64,000 bases of DNA from Olsenella uli (GCF_901212655.1 NZ_CAAKON010000044.1:86355-150354), one strand, 5' to 3'. Positions 25,930 to 34,989 are shown, counted from the stretch's first letter. Notes: a model not told the origin generated them from the sequence alone. Program-made: numbers and translations.

Positions 25930-26328
25930 TTACTGAGCCGTGTCCTTCTGCTGCTTGTGGAGCTTGGCGTACGCGACGAAGCAGAGAGTCATCTCGACGA
26001 TAACGAAGAAGAAGTACACCGGGAACAGGACCATGGCCACGGCGTAAAGGATGCCTGCCGTAAGCGCGAAGCCCGCCTTGTTCATGAAGAGGCCAAGCGC
26101 ATTGAACACCACGGCGAGGACGGTGAGCGCGAGGTGCGGCATGACGATGACCGCGGCAAGCCCGGCTCCCGCTTGAGACGCGGAATCTGCCCCCGCTTGC
26201 GAGGCTGCGCCGCCACCAAACCAATACCAAAGCGAATAGATCACGTAGAGCGCACCCAATACGAGTGAGACCAAGAGCAGAACGTTCTTCTTGGGCTTTC
26301 CGGCCTGGGTGTCATTGGTTGATTCCAC
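25930..26328 (-). CDS. Small membrane protein of unknown function
   Basis: 132 residues with about four hydrophobic segments (VLLLVSLVLGALYVIYSLWYW; the segments around IVMPHLALTVLAVVF; AGFALTAGILYAVAMVLF; VYFFFVIVEMTLCFVAY). The N-terminus is short and polar, the C-terminus basic. The start is set at GTG 26328, which has GAAGGAAG upstream; an ATG at 26397 is in frame but has no ribosome site. It is divergent from the Ltp lipoprotein gene across a large palindrome. Confidence 0.7.
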   Translation of the reverse strand: MESTNDTQAGKPKKNVLLLVSLVLGALYVIYSLWYWFGGGAASQAGADSASQAGAGLAAVIVMPHLALTVLAVVFNALGLFMNKAGFALTAGILYAVAMVLFPVYFFFVIVEMTLCFVAYAKLHKQQKDTAQ

Positions 26329-26428
26329 GATGCTTCCTTCCCACGAGGTCTTTGCGCGGGGCACATCCGCATGCTGAATGAGCCTCCTGTAACCCACGCC
26401 ATGCTAATCGCCGGTTACAGCGGCCATC

Positions 26429-26493
26429 CTAGGCAGGCTTCAGGTTGTCTGCATTAGCTCGCGGCTAATGAAAACAACCTGAGTCCTGCCTAG
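26429..26493. promoter_or_regulatory. Nested palindrome between divergent genes
   Basis: The 20-nt arm 26429-26448 is the reverse complement of 26474-26493 except at two positions. Inside the 25-nt loop lies a second inverted pair, CATTAG (26452-26457) and CTAATG (26465-26470). A further short pair GTAACC...GGTTAC sits at 26390-26418. It lies 36 nt before the Ltp gene start and about 100 nt before the divergent membrane-protein gene, so it could be a shared operator or a folded RNA leader. Confidence 0.6.
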
Positions 26494-26529
26494 AGTGGGC
26501 ACCATCGTCCGCCGAAGGAAGGAATACGC

Positions 26530-27024
26530 ATGAGCAAGAACAACACGCGCGGGTTTGCCAAGGTTGGCGTCGCGGGAGGCATCGCCGCGTTCGCCTTTGC
26601 CGCCTGCCTAGGTCTCATGGCCTGCGGCAACTCGTCGACGGGTGGCACGGCCACGAGCGGCACGGCCGCCGCGAGCTCCGAGGCTGCTGCGTCCACGGAG
26701 GCCGCCACGCCCGATGTGCCGGCAGAGTACACCTCCGCGCTGAAGAAGGCCCATACCTACAGCGATACGATGCACATGTCCAAGCAGGGCATCTATGACC
26801 AGCTCGTTTCTCAAAACGGCGAGTAGTTCTCCGCCGAGGCTGCCCAGTACGCCGTCGACAACCTTGATGCCGACTACAACGCCAACGCCCTTGCCAAGGC
26901 AAAGACCTACCAGGATCAGATGTCCATGTCGCCCGAGGCCATCCGCGACCAGCTCACGAGCGACTATGGCGAGAAGTTCACCCAGGAGGAGGCCGATTAC
27001 GCCATCGCCCACCTCAACGACTAA
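26530..27024 (+). pseudogene. Ltp-family lipoprotein interrupted by an in-frame TAG
   Basis: Reads as a 164-codon gene with one amber codon at 26824-26826. The N-terminus is a lipoprotein signal (hydrophobic core, then LGLMACGNSS with the lipobox Cys). Two copies of the Ltp/PF07553 domain follow: residues ~65-107 (LKKAHTYSDTMHMSKQGIYDQL) and ~117-163 (LAKAKTYQDQMSMSPEAIRDQL, then YGEKFTQEEADYAIAHL). In the first domain the amber codon sits exactly where the second has Lys (GEK-F versus GE-stop-F), so an AAG to TAG change explains it. As read, only a 98-residue protein with half a domain is made. Ltp proteins are surface-exposed; some phage-borne ones block superinfection. Confidence 0.85.
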
Positions 27025-27078
27025 GAGCTCAGACGCTAAGGTACTAGCGGAGACGTTTGGACGGGGGAGGGCAGGCGC

Positions 27079-27498
27079 ATGGCAGAGCCGCTGACGGAGG
27101 AGCTGCTTGGCGAGCTTCTTGAGGCGCCGAGCCTCGATGGCTTCATCGAGGCGCACGACCTTGGTGCCCGCTCGCTCTCCGAGTATCTCAACGCCCTGCT
27201 CGAGGAGAAGCACCTCGAGCGTGCGGCCGTGGTGCGCATGGCCAACCTCAACGAGACGTTTGGCTACCAGATCTTCAAGGGAACGCGACGCCCCAGCCGA
27301 AACAAGGTGCTGCAGATCGCCTTTGCCATGGCGCTCACGCTGCGCGAGACGAACCGCGCCCTCGAGGCCGCCGGCGTGAGCTCGCTCTACAGCAAGGATC
27401 GCCGCGACGCCATCATAATCTTCTGCCTCGACCGCGGCTGCTCGCTCCAGAAGGTGAACGAGGAGCTGTACCGCTTCGGCGAGGAGACGGTCTGTTAG
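27079..27498 (+). CDS. Small HTH-like protein paired with a Ser/Thr kinase
   Basis: 139 residues. The middle (residues ~60-100: NLNETFGYQIFKGTRRPSRNKVLQIAFAM) is a degenerate Xre-type helix-turn-helix with an extended fit to the following helices. No membrane span. It precedes the membrane kinase by 129 nt and is probably its partner or substrate; such HTH-kinase pairs occur in gut Firmicutes and Actinobacteria, with no established function known to me. Start ATG 27079 follows GGGGGAGGG. Confidence 0.65.
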   Translation: MAEPLTEELLGELLEAPSLDGFIEAHDLGARSLSEYLNALLEEKHLERAAVVRMANLNETFGYQIFKGTRRPSRNKVLQIAFAMALTLRETNRALEAAGVSSLYSKDRRDAIIIFCLDRGCSLQKVNEELYRFGEETVC

Positions 27499-27627
27499 GG
27501 ACCTCCGCCTGGTGACCACGGGCGCCTGCGTTTGGGCGCCCATGGCCTGGCTTTGCTCCGGCAGCGGGCTGGGGCGAGAGCTGACATGCCATAATTGGGG
27601 GTCACGGACACGGGGCGAGTGGGGCGT

Positions 27628-29349
27628 ATGGACGAGCCGGGCACAGACGATCTGCACGAGGCGCTTGCCGCCCACCTGTACGAGATGAGCATGGGCGATG
27701 CTCCTGCTCGCGGGCGGGACACGCGTCGGCCTGGGGATCCGCATGGGAGCTCCGACTCAGATGCCCCTGCTCGCGAGCAAGTCGCATCCAGCCCCGGCGC
27801 CTACGCTCGTGAGCAAGTCGCGCCTGGCCCCGGCGTTGCGCCTGGCTCCGGCGTCGCGCCCGACCCTTATCGCGTCGAGCGCGTGCTCAAGGAATCCCCG
27901 AGCGAGGTCACGCAGCTCGTGTGGTATCGCGGGGCGGACGGCTCGGAGCTCGGGCCCTTCGTTCGCAAGCTCTTCGCGGCGGCCTCGGGCCTCGGGGGTG
28001 CATACCGCGAGCTCGCTGCCGCCCAGCGCACTGGCCGACGCTTTCCTCACCTGCCCAGAATCGTCGAGTGCCGCGAGCAATGCGGCGGAGACGGCAGCCC
28101 TCACGGTGCCTTCAGGCGCTGCCTCGTTGTGGTGATGGAGTACGTGCCGGGCTTCACCTTGCGCGAGGTGATCGAGGGCGCGCGCCCGGAGCGGCGCGAG
28201 CGTCTCGCCGCCTGCCTCATGCCAGCCCTCTGCGACGCCGCCATCGAGCTGCACGAGGCGTTCGACACGCCGCTCATCCATCGCGACCTCACGCCCGGCA
28301 ACATCATCTGCCCCGAGGGCGACCCCACCTCTCCCGTGCTCATCGACCTGGGCATCGCGCGCTCCTGGCACGAGGGCGCCTCGTCCGACACGACGCACTT
28401 TGGCACGAAGGCCTACGCGCCGCCCGAGCAGTATGGCTTTGGCCAGACCGACGTCCGCAGCGACGTGTTCTCGTTGGGCCTCGTGGCCTTCTTCTGCCTG
28501 ACGGGCCGAGACCCCTCGCCGCGTGACCGGGACTCGTTCTTTGCGGCGCCGGGCGTGCCGAAGTCCTGGCGTGTGACCATCGCGCGGGCCGCCGCCTACG
28601 ACCCGGGCTCTCGGTTTGCGAACGCGCACGAGCTCAAGATTGCATTCGAGCACGCCGCGCTGGGCGGGGAGGGCGTGGCCGCCCAGGCCGAGCGCGAGGG
28701 TCGGGACACGACGCCCCAGGTGGAAGGTGCCTCCCATGCCGTGACGGCAGCTCCGGGCGAACCGAACCGCGAGCCCGAGCTCGTCGTGATGCCGGCGCAC
28801 TCCGCTGCAGCCGGCTCGCGGGTTCATCTGCCTGCTCGCCCTGGTGTCCAGCCGCTAGCTTCGTCCGGCGTCCCGCAGGTCCTGCCATCGGCCAGTCGCA
28901 TTCCCGGTGCCGGGATGCGTCCCTCGGGCGCTCCTGCCGTTTCTGGGCCGCAGCCCCCGGCGGCTCCCGTCGGCGCTGGCCCCACGTCCTTCCAGGAGCT
29001 GCGTCGCCGCGTCCTCGCGTTTGCCTCGCGTGTGCCTGAGCCGGTTGGCATCGTGTGGAACGTCTTGCTGGTTGCCCTGTACTTGCTGCTCGTCATCGGA
29101 TGCGTCGCCAATATCGCGCGCCCCAACGCGCTCGACGCCAACCTGCCCACGTGGTATCTCGTCGTTCAATACGGCGTCTGGATGCCGGTCCTTACGGGCG
29201 CGTATCTCTATCTATTCCTGGACCGACGCCGCATTCGCCGCCGCTTTTCCTGGCTCGGCAAGCATACGGTGCTTCAGGAGACGGGCGTGTGCCTCGGCAT
29301 CATGTTTGGCTCGGCCATCCTGTTGACGGTTACGTTCAATCTGCTGTAG
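27628..29349 (+). CDS. Membrane-anchored Ser/Thr protein kinase
   Basis: 573 residues. An N-terminal Ala/Pro/Gly-rich repeat stretch (AREQVA, PGVAPGSGVAP) precedes a kinase domain at ~70-340. The catalytic loop is HRDLTPGN from residue 218 (Thr replaces the usual Lys), the metal Asp is in LIDLGIARSW (DLG instead of DFG), and the activation segment ends GTKAYAPPEQYG. A Pro-rich linker leads to three C-terminal membrane segments (IVWNVLLVALYLLLVIGC; WYLVVQYGVWMPVLTGAYLYL; CLGIMFGSAILLTVTF). The kinase is thus cytoplasmic and tail-anchored. There is no PASTA domain, so it is not PknB. ATG 27628 chosen; GTG 27595 possible. Confidence 0.85.
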   Translation: MDEPGTDDLHEALAAHLYEMSMGDAPARGRDTRRPGDPHGSSDSDAPAREQVASSPGAYAREQVAPGPGVAPGSGVAPDPYRVERVLKESPSEVTQLVWYRGADGSELGPFVRKLFAAASGLGGAYRELAAAQRTGRRFPHLPRIVECREQCGGDGSPHGAFRRCLVVVMEYVPGFTLREVIEGARPERRERLAACLMPALCDAAIELHEAFDTPLIHRDLTPGNIICPEGDPTSPVLIDLGIARSWHEGASSDTTHFGTKAYAPPEQYGFGQTDVRSDVFSLGLVAFFCLTGRDPSPRDRDSFFAAPGVPKSWRVTIARAAAYDPGSRFANAHELKIAFEHAALGGEGVAAQAEREGRDTTPQVEGASHAVTAAPGEPNREPELVVMPAHSAAAGSRVHLPARPGVQPLASSGVPQVLPSASRIPGAGMRPSGAPAVSGPQPPAAPVGAGPTSFQELRRRVLAFASRVPEPVGIVWNVLLVALYLLLVIGCVANIARPNALDANLPTWYLVVQYGVWMPVLTGAYLYLFLDRRRIRRRFSWLGKHTVLQETGVCLGIMFGSAILLTVTFNLL

Positions 29350-29599
29350 CGCCCGCCACGGCGCCCTGACGCGGCTGCCTGCTGAAGCGCCCGCCGCGTC
29401 GGCATGACGCGGTGGCATGACGAGTCGGCCCGCCGCGTCGGCATGACGCGTCGGCATGGCGCGGTAGCATGACGCGCCCGCCTGCTGCGACTGGCCACCC
29501 ACGGCTGAAATCGGCGAAAGGCGTAGAATCATCGGTGTATGGTTGATGTGAGACCTCGGTGACCGACTTCCGAGGCCCGATCCCAGAAGGAGCCACCAC

Positions 29600-30523
29600 A
29601 TGGGGTTTGCCGTCGTTGCCATGGAGATGCTTGCGATTGCCGTGCCCGTCGTGATGGGCTTCGTTGCACACAAGCTGGGACTCATGGGCCAGAAGGTCGA
29701 CACGTCGCTCTCCGAGCTGGTGCTCCACATCGCCCTGCCATGCCTGCTTATCGGCGCCGTGGGTACGGGCGGCGAGCTGCCGAGCGTGAGCGACACCATA
29801 GGGCTGCTTGGCTATTCCACGGTTGCCTACGTGCTTGCCTGGGTGCTCGCGATGCTTGCTCCGCGCATTATCGGCGCTAAGGGCAACCTGCGCGGCGCGT
29901 ACGGGTTCATGATCATGTTTGGCAACGTCGGCTTCATCGGTTACCCGGTGCTCTCTGCGATTCTGGGCCCCGAGGCCGTGGTGTACGCGGCCATCGCCAA
30001 CATCCCCAACGCGATTCTCATCTTCAGCGTCGGCATCATCATGGTCTCCGGCAAGGCGGGCAACCCACGCGACATGCTTCTCTCGCTCGTGAACCCCACC
30101 TTCTTCGCGAGCCTCGTCATGCTTGCACTCGTGCTGTTTGGCATCAATAACCTCGGGTTTATTGGCCAGGGCTGCGCGATTGTGGGAGAGCTCACCACGC
30201 CGGCGGCGCTGCTGGTGTCGGGTTCCACGCTGGCAAAGTACGCGCCGGCCGAGATGCTCTCCAACTGGCGTGCGTATGTGGCGTCGGCTCTGCGCCTCGT
30301 GGGCGTGCCGCTGGTGGTGCTTGCCGTGTTGGGTCCGCTCATGCCCACGGGGATGCTCCGCAACGTGATCATCATTGGCCAGGCCATGCCCGTGGCAAGC
30401 AACGGCATCCTCTACTGCCTTAGCTACGGGGTGGACGAGAAGCCCATGCTGCAGGCGACCTTCATCACCATCGTGGCGAGTGTGTTCACGATTCCGCTCG
30501 TGAGCGTTCTGACGCTGATGTAG
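29600..30523 (+). CDS. AEC-family transporter (auxin efflux carrier-like)
   Basis: 307-residue membrane protein with about ten spans. AEC features include HIALPCLLIGAVGTGG, FGNVGFIGYPVL and the C-terminal GQAMPVASNGILYCLSYG. Bacterial members carry malate, other dicarboxylates or unknown organic anions. Start ATG 29600 follows AAGGAG. Between the kinase gene and this one lie short GCATGACG-type repeats (29395-29475). Confidence 0.85.
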   Translation: MGFAVVAMEMLAIAVPVVMGFVAHKLGLMGQKVDTSLSELVLHIALPCLLIGAVGTGGELPSVSDTIGLLGYSTVAYVLAWVLAMLAPRIIGAKGNLRGAYGFMIMFGNVGFIGYPVLSAILGPEAVVYAAIANIPNAILIFSVGIIMVSGKAGNPRDMLLSLVNPTFFASLVMLALVLFGINNLGFIGQGCAIVGELTTPAALLVSGSTLAKYAPAEMLSNWRAYVASALRLVGVPLVVLAVLGPLMPTGMLRNVIIIGQAMPVASNGILYCLSYGVDEKPMLQATFITIVASVFTIPLVSVLTLM

Positions 30524-30636
30524 GTGCTTGATTGGTTGTGGTTGAACTGAGGCGAAATCGATAGCAACTGATAGGCAAATGCGTTTAGCTCGCAGCCCGT
30601 GGCGGGCGCAAGCGCCATGGGAGTGATCCGGGAATC

Positions 30637-31254
30637 TTACGCCCGCTCATCGGGGAGCAATGGGGCCAGATAGCCCTTGGAGTCCAGCGCGCGCTCGATG
30701 CGGTCGAGCGTTGCCTCGGAGTCGGCGGCGATAGTGTGGTAGTGATAGCCGCTTGTGACGGTGAGCAGGGGTGAGCTCTTGCCGCTCTCGATGTCGTTGA
30801 TGAAGCGCAGGGCGTCTTTGCGGGTACGAATGCCGAGCCTCGCCTCCAGCCGGCCGTAGACGCGGTGCCACACAAAGACATCGACCACCGTGCCACCGTT
30901 CTCGAGGATGGTGAACAGCTCGTCGGAGGTTTGCTCGACGGAGTGATGCACCTTGACGACGCGCGTGGGTCGCCCGTCATGGGCGACCGAGCGTGCGGCG
31001 CCCGCCTCGTTCTCCGAGGCTCGCGTTGTGCCGCTGGCGGGCGTGGCCGCGCCGGCAGCGTCGCTCGCCTTGGCGAGCACGTACCCGCGCGCGGTGGACA
31101 CGATATCGTGTCCGGAGGCGCGCAGAACCGCCACGTCGCCCACGATGATCTGCCGGCTCACGCCCAGCTCCTTTGCGAGGCGACCGCCAGAGAGCGGAGA
31201 GCTCGCGTTGCCAAGCTTGGCAAGCAGCATCTGTCTGCGATCGTGTGCCGCCAT
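30637..31254 (-). CDS. niaR: NiaR-type NAD-synthesis repressor (HTH + 3H domain)
   Basis: 205-residue regulator. The N-terminal HTH_11 domain (RRQMLLAKLGNASSPLSGGRLAKELGVSRQIIVGDVAVLR) is followed by a poorly conserved Ala/Gly linker and a 3H domain with its conserved histidines (KVHHSVEQ, FVWHRVYG, SGYHYHTI), which binds nicotinate. By analogy with NiaR (YrxA) it represses NAD synthesis and salvage genes when niacin is available. It is last in the nadA-nadB-nadC-niaR operon, 37 nt after nadC. Start ATG 31254 has GGAGGT; ATG 31275 lacks one. Confidence 0.9.
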   Translation of the reverse strand: MAAHDRRQMLLAKLGNASSPLSGGRLAKELGVSRQIIVGDVAVLRASGHDIVSTARGYVLAKASDAAGAATPASGTTRASENEAGAARSVAHDGRPTRVVKVHHSVEQTSDELFTILENGGTVVDVFVWHRVYGRLEARLGIRTRKDALRFINDIESGKSSPLLTVTSGYHYHTIAADSEATLDRIERALDSKGYLAPLLPDERA

Positions 31255-31291
31255 GTACACCTCCGTCTCCGTCATCGTTTGTGTGGCTATG

Positions 31292-32146
31292 CTAATCGAG
31301 CAACCTCAGGTGCTTCATTGATAGGTCGAGGATGCCGGCCGAGTGGGTGAGCGCGCCGCTCGAGACGAAGTCCACGCCCAGGTCGCGGATGACGGCGGCT
31401 TTCGCCTCGTCCACATTGCCCGAGACCTCTGTCTGCGCGCGGCCGGCGATGAGGGCCACGGCCTCGGCCATTGCGCCATGGTCCATGTTGTCGAGCATGA
31501 TGATGTCCGCGCCCGCCGCCAAGGCCTCGCGCACCTCGTCGAGCGTCTCGCACTCGACCTCGACCTTGCGCACGAAGGGCATATGGACCCGCGCCGCCCC
31601 CACGGCGGCTGTGATCGAACCCGCCGCGTCGATGTGGTTGTCCTTGAGCATCACGCCGTCCGACAGGTTGTAGCGGTGGTTGGTGCCGCCGCCCACGCGC
31701 ACGGCCTCCTTCTCGAAGACGCGCATGTTGGGCGTGGTCTTGCGTGTGTCCACGAGCGTGGTGCCGGAGCCGTCGAGCAGCGCCGCCATTCGATGCGTTG
31801 CCGTGGCGATGCCGCTCATGCGCTGCAGGTAGTTGAGGGCCACGCGCTCACCGGAGAGCAGCGCCCGCACGTCGCCGTAGACGTCGGCGAGGTGGTCGCC
31901 AGCCCTGACCTCCGCGCCTTCAGCTACGTGTCGCTCGACATGGGCCGTGGAATCGAGCAGCTGGAAGGTGCGCTCGAAGACGTCCAGCCCACAGATGACG
32001 CCGTCCTGCTTGGCGATGAGCTGCACGGTTGCGGCGTGAGGCTTGGGCATGACGGCGGTCGTGGAGACATCCTCGCTTGTGATGTCCTCCTGGAGGGCCT
32101 GGCGGATGAGCGGCTCGGCAACGAGCGTGAGGGTGATGGGGTCCAT
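31292..32146 (-). CDS. nadC: Nicotinate-nucleotide pyrophosphorylase (carboxylating)
   Basis: Converts quinolinate and PRPP to nicotinate mononucleotide. 284 residues. Typical motifs: EDITSEDVSTTAVM, DTRKTTPNMRVFEKEAVRVGGGTNHRYNLSDGVMLKDNH, VEVECETLDE, IIMLDNMD and DFVSSGALTHSAGILDLS. Start ATG 32146 follows AAGGAG. Fits the de novo NAD operon between nadB and niaR. Confidence 0.96.
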   Translation of the reverse strand: MDPITLTLVAEPLIRQALQEDITSEDVSTTAVMPKPHAATVQLIAKQDGVICGLDVFERTFQLLDSTAHVERHVAEGAEVRAGDHLADVYGDVRALLSGERVALNYLQRMSGIATATHRMAALLDGSGTTLVDTRKTTPNMRVFEKEAVRVGGGTNHRYNLSDGVMLKDNHIDAAGSITAAVGAARVHMPFVRKVEVECETLDEVREALAAGADIIMLDNMDHGAMAEAVALIAGRAQTEVSGNVDEAKAAVIRDLGVDFVSSGALTHSAGILDLSMKHLRLLD

Positions 32147-32235
32147 GCGTGCTCCTTAGTGACGTGCTTCCCAGCAGCGCTTAGTTCGGCCACCTACTTG
32201 GTTTCGGCTGGCTCTGCCTGGTTTCGTCCGACTGT

Positions 32236-33678
32236 CTACCTGGCAACGGGCTCGCGCAACGCTTCCTCGGCCGCCGTCTCTCGCTCGGCGGCGGCTTCGG
32301 CCTGCTCGCAGGCGGCGGTGCTTGCCGGGTCCGTGGCGCTGGTGCCGGCAGTTGGCTCACCTGCGCCCACAAGCTCGGCGTGCACGGTCTCGGCCGGCAC
32401 ACAGGTGGTCATGGCGGCGTCGACGCCGGGGGCGGCCACGCCTGCGCACCGGGCGATGTCTCGTGCCGCGCGCTGCGCGAACACGAGCCCCTCCAGCAGC
32501 GAGTTCGATGCCAGGCGGTTCTTGCCGTGCACGCCGTTGCAGCTTGTCTCGCCCACGGCGTAGAGGCCCGGAAGCGACGTCTGCGAGCACTCGGTGTCCA
32601 CGTGCACGCCGCCCATGAAGTAGTGCTGGGTAGGCACGATGGGCGCCGGCTCGCGCAGGATGTCGTATCCCTCCTCGAGGCAGCGCTCGTAGATGTGGGC
32701 AAAGTGCGTCCTCACAACCTCGGGGTCGATGCGCTCGAAGCTCAGCCACTCGTGGTCCGTGCCGTCCCTGCGCATCTGTTCGGTGATGGCGCCCGCCACC
32801 ACGTCGCGGGGCAGCAGCTCGTCCACGAAGCGCTCGCCGGCCTTGTTGAGCAGGATGGCGCCCTCGCCGCGGCAGCTCTCGGAGATGAGGAAGGTGCGCC
32901 CGGGCCGTTTAGACCACAGGCCCGTGGGGTGAATCTGCACGTAGTCCATGTGCTCGAGTTCGATGCCATGCGCCCGCGCGATGCTGCAGGCGTCGCCCGT
33001 GAGCACCTGGTAGTTGGTGGAGCGCTCGTACGTGCCGCCGATGCCGCCCGTGGCCCAGATGGTGTGCGGCGCGCGGATCTCGAACGTATCGCCCACGCCC
33101 TCGACGGGACCCTCCTCGGCCGAGGCGTCTACGCGGCGGGTGCGTTGGCAGACGAGGCCGGCGCAGCGCGGCCCGCGCTCGTCCGGCTCCTCGATGAGGT
33201 CCGTCATCTGCACGTTCTCGAGGATGCGCACGTTGGGGAGTTCCCGCACGCGAGCGAGCAGGGTCGTGGTGATCTCGCGGCCCGTGATGTCGGCGTGAAA
33301 GCAGATGCGCGGCCGCGAGTGGGCGCCCTCGCGCGTGTAGGCGAGGCTGCCGTCACTCTCGCGCTCGAAGCGGACGCCCAGGCTCACGAGGTCGTCGATG
33401 ACCGAGCGGCTCGAGCGAATCATCACGTCCACAGAGCTGCGGCGGTTCTCCCAATGGCCCGCGCGCATGGTGTCGCGGAAGTAGGGGCGATAGTCATGAG
33501 AATCGTGCAGCACGCAGATGCCGCCCTGGGCGAGCATCGAGTCACACTCCTCGAGGCTGCCCTTGGAGATCATGGTCACGGAGAGCTCGCGCGGCAGGTT
33601 GAGGGCGGCGTAGAGGCCGCCTACGCCGCATCCGGCGATGACGACGTCGCAGGTGAGGCTGCTGATGGGATTGATCAT
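32236..33678 (-). CDS. nadB: L-aspartate oxidase with shortened C-terminus
   Basis: Flavoprotein oxidising L-aspartate to iminoaspartate. 480 residues. FAD motif DVVIAGCGVGGLYAALNL at the N-terminus; active-site region HPTGLW, SESCRGEGAILLNKAGERF, HYFMGGVHVDTE and GETSCNGVHGKNRLASNSLLEGLVF. The C-terminal helical domain usual after residue ~420 is missing; instead there is an Ala/Thr/Glu-rich low-complexity tail. The catalytic core is intact. Start ATG 33678 follows GGAG. Operon with nadA (64 nt upstream) and nadC. Confidence 0.92.
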   Translation of the reverse strand: MINPISSLTCDVVIAGCGVGGLYAALNLPRELSVTMISKGSLEECDSMLAQGGICVLHDSHDYRPYFRDTMRAGHWENRRSSVDVMIRSSRSVIDDLVSLGVRFERESDGSLAYTREGAHSRPRICFHADITGREITTTLLARVRELPNVRILENVQMTDLIEEPDERGPRCAGLVCQRTRRVDASAEEGPVEGVGDTFEIRAPHTIWATGGIGGTYERSTNYQVLTGDACSIARAHGIELEHMDYVQIHPTGLWSKRPGRTFLISESCRGEGAILLNKAGERFVDELLPRDVVAGAITEQMRRDGTDHEWLSFERIDPEVVRTHFAHIYERCLEEGYDILREPAPIVPTQHYFMGGVHVDTECSQTSLPGLYAVGETSCNGVHGKNRLASNSLLEGLVFAQRAARDIARCAGVAAPGVDAAMTTCVPAETVHAELVGAGEPTAGTSATDPASTAACEQAEAAAERETAAEEALREPVAR

Positions 33679-33742
33679 CTTGGCTCCAATCGGGGAGCGG
33701 CCCCGTCCGAGGGCGATGCCGCCGGAAAGTCGGGTTGGGGGG

Positions 33743-34966
33743 TTACTTCGCCGAATACTCGAGCATGCGCTCCAGCGGCAGGCAGGCCGCCGGGGCGAGC
33801 TCCTCGGGCACCTCGACCTCGTGGCCCGAGGAGTCGCGCAGGCAGTCGAGGAGCTTGGGCAGGGTTACCATCGCCATGTTTATGCAGGTAGGCGTGGTGG
33901 CGGGGAAGTAGAACGTGGCATCCGGGCGGAGGCGCCGCAGCTCGGCGGCCACGCCCACCACGGTGAGCACGATGAACTCGGAGATGTCCGGGTGGCTCGC
34001 GGCGAAGTTGATGATGCCCTTGGTGGAGCCAATGAAGTCGGCCTCGCCGAGCACCTCCTCGGTGCACTCGGGGTGGGCGAGGACGGGTGCCTCGGGGTGC
34101 GCGAGCTCGAGCGCCTCAACCTGGTTACGGTCAATCATCATGTGGCGCGGGCAGAAGCCCTTGTTGAGGATGACGTGCTTCTCGGGCAGCTGCTCGGCCA
34201 CGTAGCGGCCGAGGTTCTGATCCGGGATGAACAGCAGGTGGTGCTGGGGCAGCTCGCGACAGATCTTGAGGGCGTTGGAGGAGGTCACGCAGACATCGCT
34301 CCAGGTCTTGATCTCTGCGGTGGAGTTTACGTAGCACACGACGGCGAGGTCCTCGCCGTACTCGGCGCGCGCGGCGTCCACGTCCGCGCGGCGCACCATG
34401 TGGGCCATGGGGCAATCGGCCGCCGGCTCCGGGAGCAGCACGGTCTTGGCCGGGTTGAGCAGCTTGGCAGACTCGCCCATGAACTCCACGCCGCACAGCA
34501 CGATGGTCTGTTGGGGCAGGTCCACGGCGAGGCGGGCGAGGGCAAAGGAGTCGCCCACGTGGTCGGCCACGGCCTGGACCTCGGGCGGCACGTAGTAGTG
34601 GGCAAGGATCACGGCGTCGTGCTCCTGCTTGAGGCGATCGAGCTCACGCCTGAGCTCGCTGGGGACGGCGCCCTGTGCCGCTGCGGGGGAGGAAGTCTCC
34701 GCCACTGCCATGCGGGTGGCGTTCGGCCCGGCGACCTCTGCTTGCGCCGCCGCCGCGCGGGTGGCCACGTTCGGATCGGCAACCCCTGCCTGGGCCGCTG
34801 CCGCGCGGGTGGCTACGTTCGGATCGGCAACCCCTGCCTGGGCCGCTGCCGCGCTGGTGGCGTCCGGCGTGGCGGGAACGGTCGCTTGAGATGCGGGGGA
34901 GACGCCCGCCCGCTCTGCTTTTCTGTCAGTCTCTGGTGCCTGCTGCTGGGCGGATGCTGTGGCCAT
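33743..34966 (-). CDS. nadA: Quinolinate synthase with N-terminal repeat extension
   Basis: Iron-sulfur enzyme that condenses iminoaspartate and DHAP to quinolinate. 407 residues. The core starts near residue 100 (ELRRELDRLKQEHDAVILAHYYVPPEVQ) and carries the cluster cysteines in VLCGVEFMGE, VLAHPECTEE and TPTCINMAMV. The first ~90 residues are not part of the family: they contain three copies of a 16-residue Ala/Gln/Val unit (AAAAQAGVADPNVATR), two of them a perfect-length 48-nt DNA repeat at 34755-34850. Start ATG 34966 follows AAGAGG. First gene of the NAD operon. Confidence 0.94.
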   Translation of the reverse strand: MATASAQQQAPETDRKAERAGVSPASQATVPATPDATSAAAAQAGVADPNVATRAAAAQAGVADPNVATRAAAAQAEVAGPNATRMAVAETSSPAAAQGAVPSELRRELDRLKQEHDAVILAHYYVPPEVQAVADHVGDSFALARLAVDLPQQTIVLCGVEFMGESAKLLNPAKTVLLPEPAADCPMAHMVRRADVDAARAEYGEDLAVVCYVNSTAEIKTWSDVCVTSSNALKICRELPQHHLLFIPDQNLGRYVAEQLPEKHVILNKGFCPRHMMIDRNQVEALELAHPEAPVLAHPECTEEVLGEADFIGSTKGIINFAASHPDISEFIVLTVVGVAAELRRLRPDATFYFPATTPTCINMAMVTLPKLLDCLRDSSGHEVEVPEELAPAACLPLERMLEYSAK

Positions 34967-34989
34967 GGGGCCTCTTCCGACGTGTCGAC

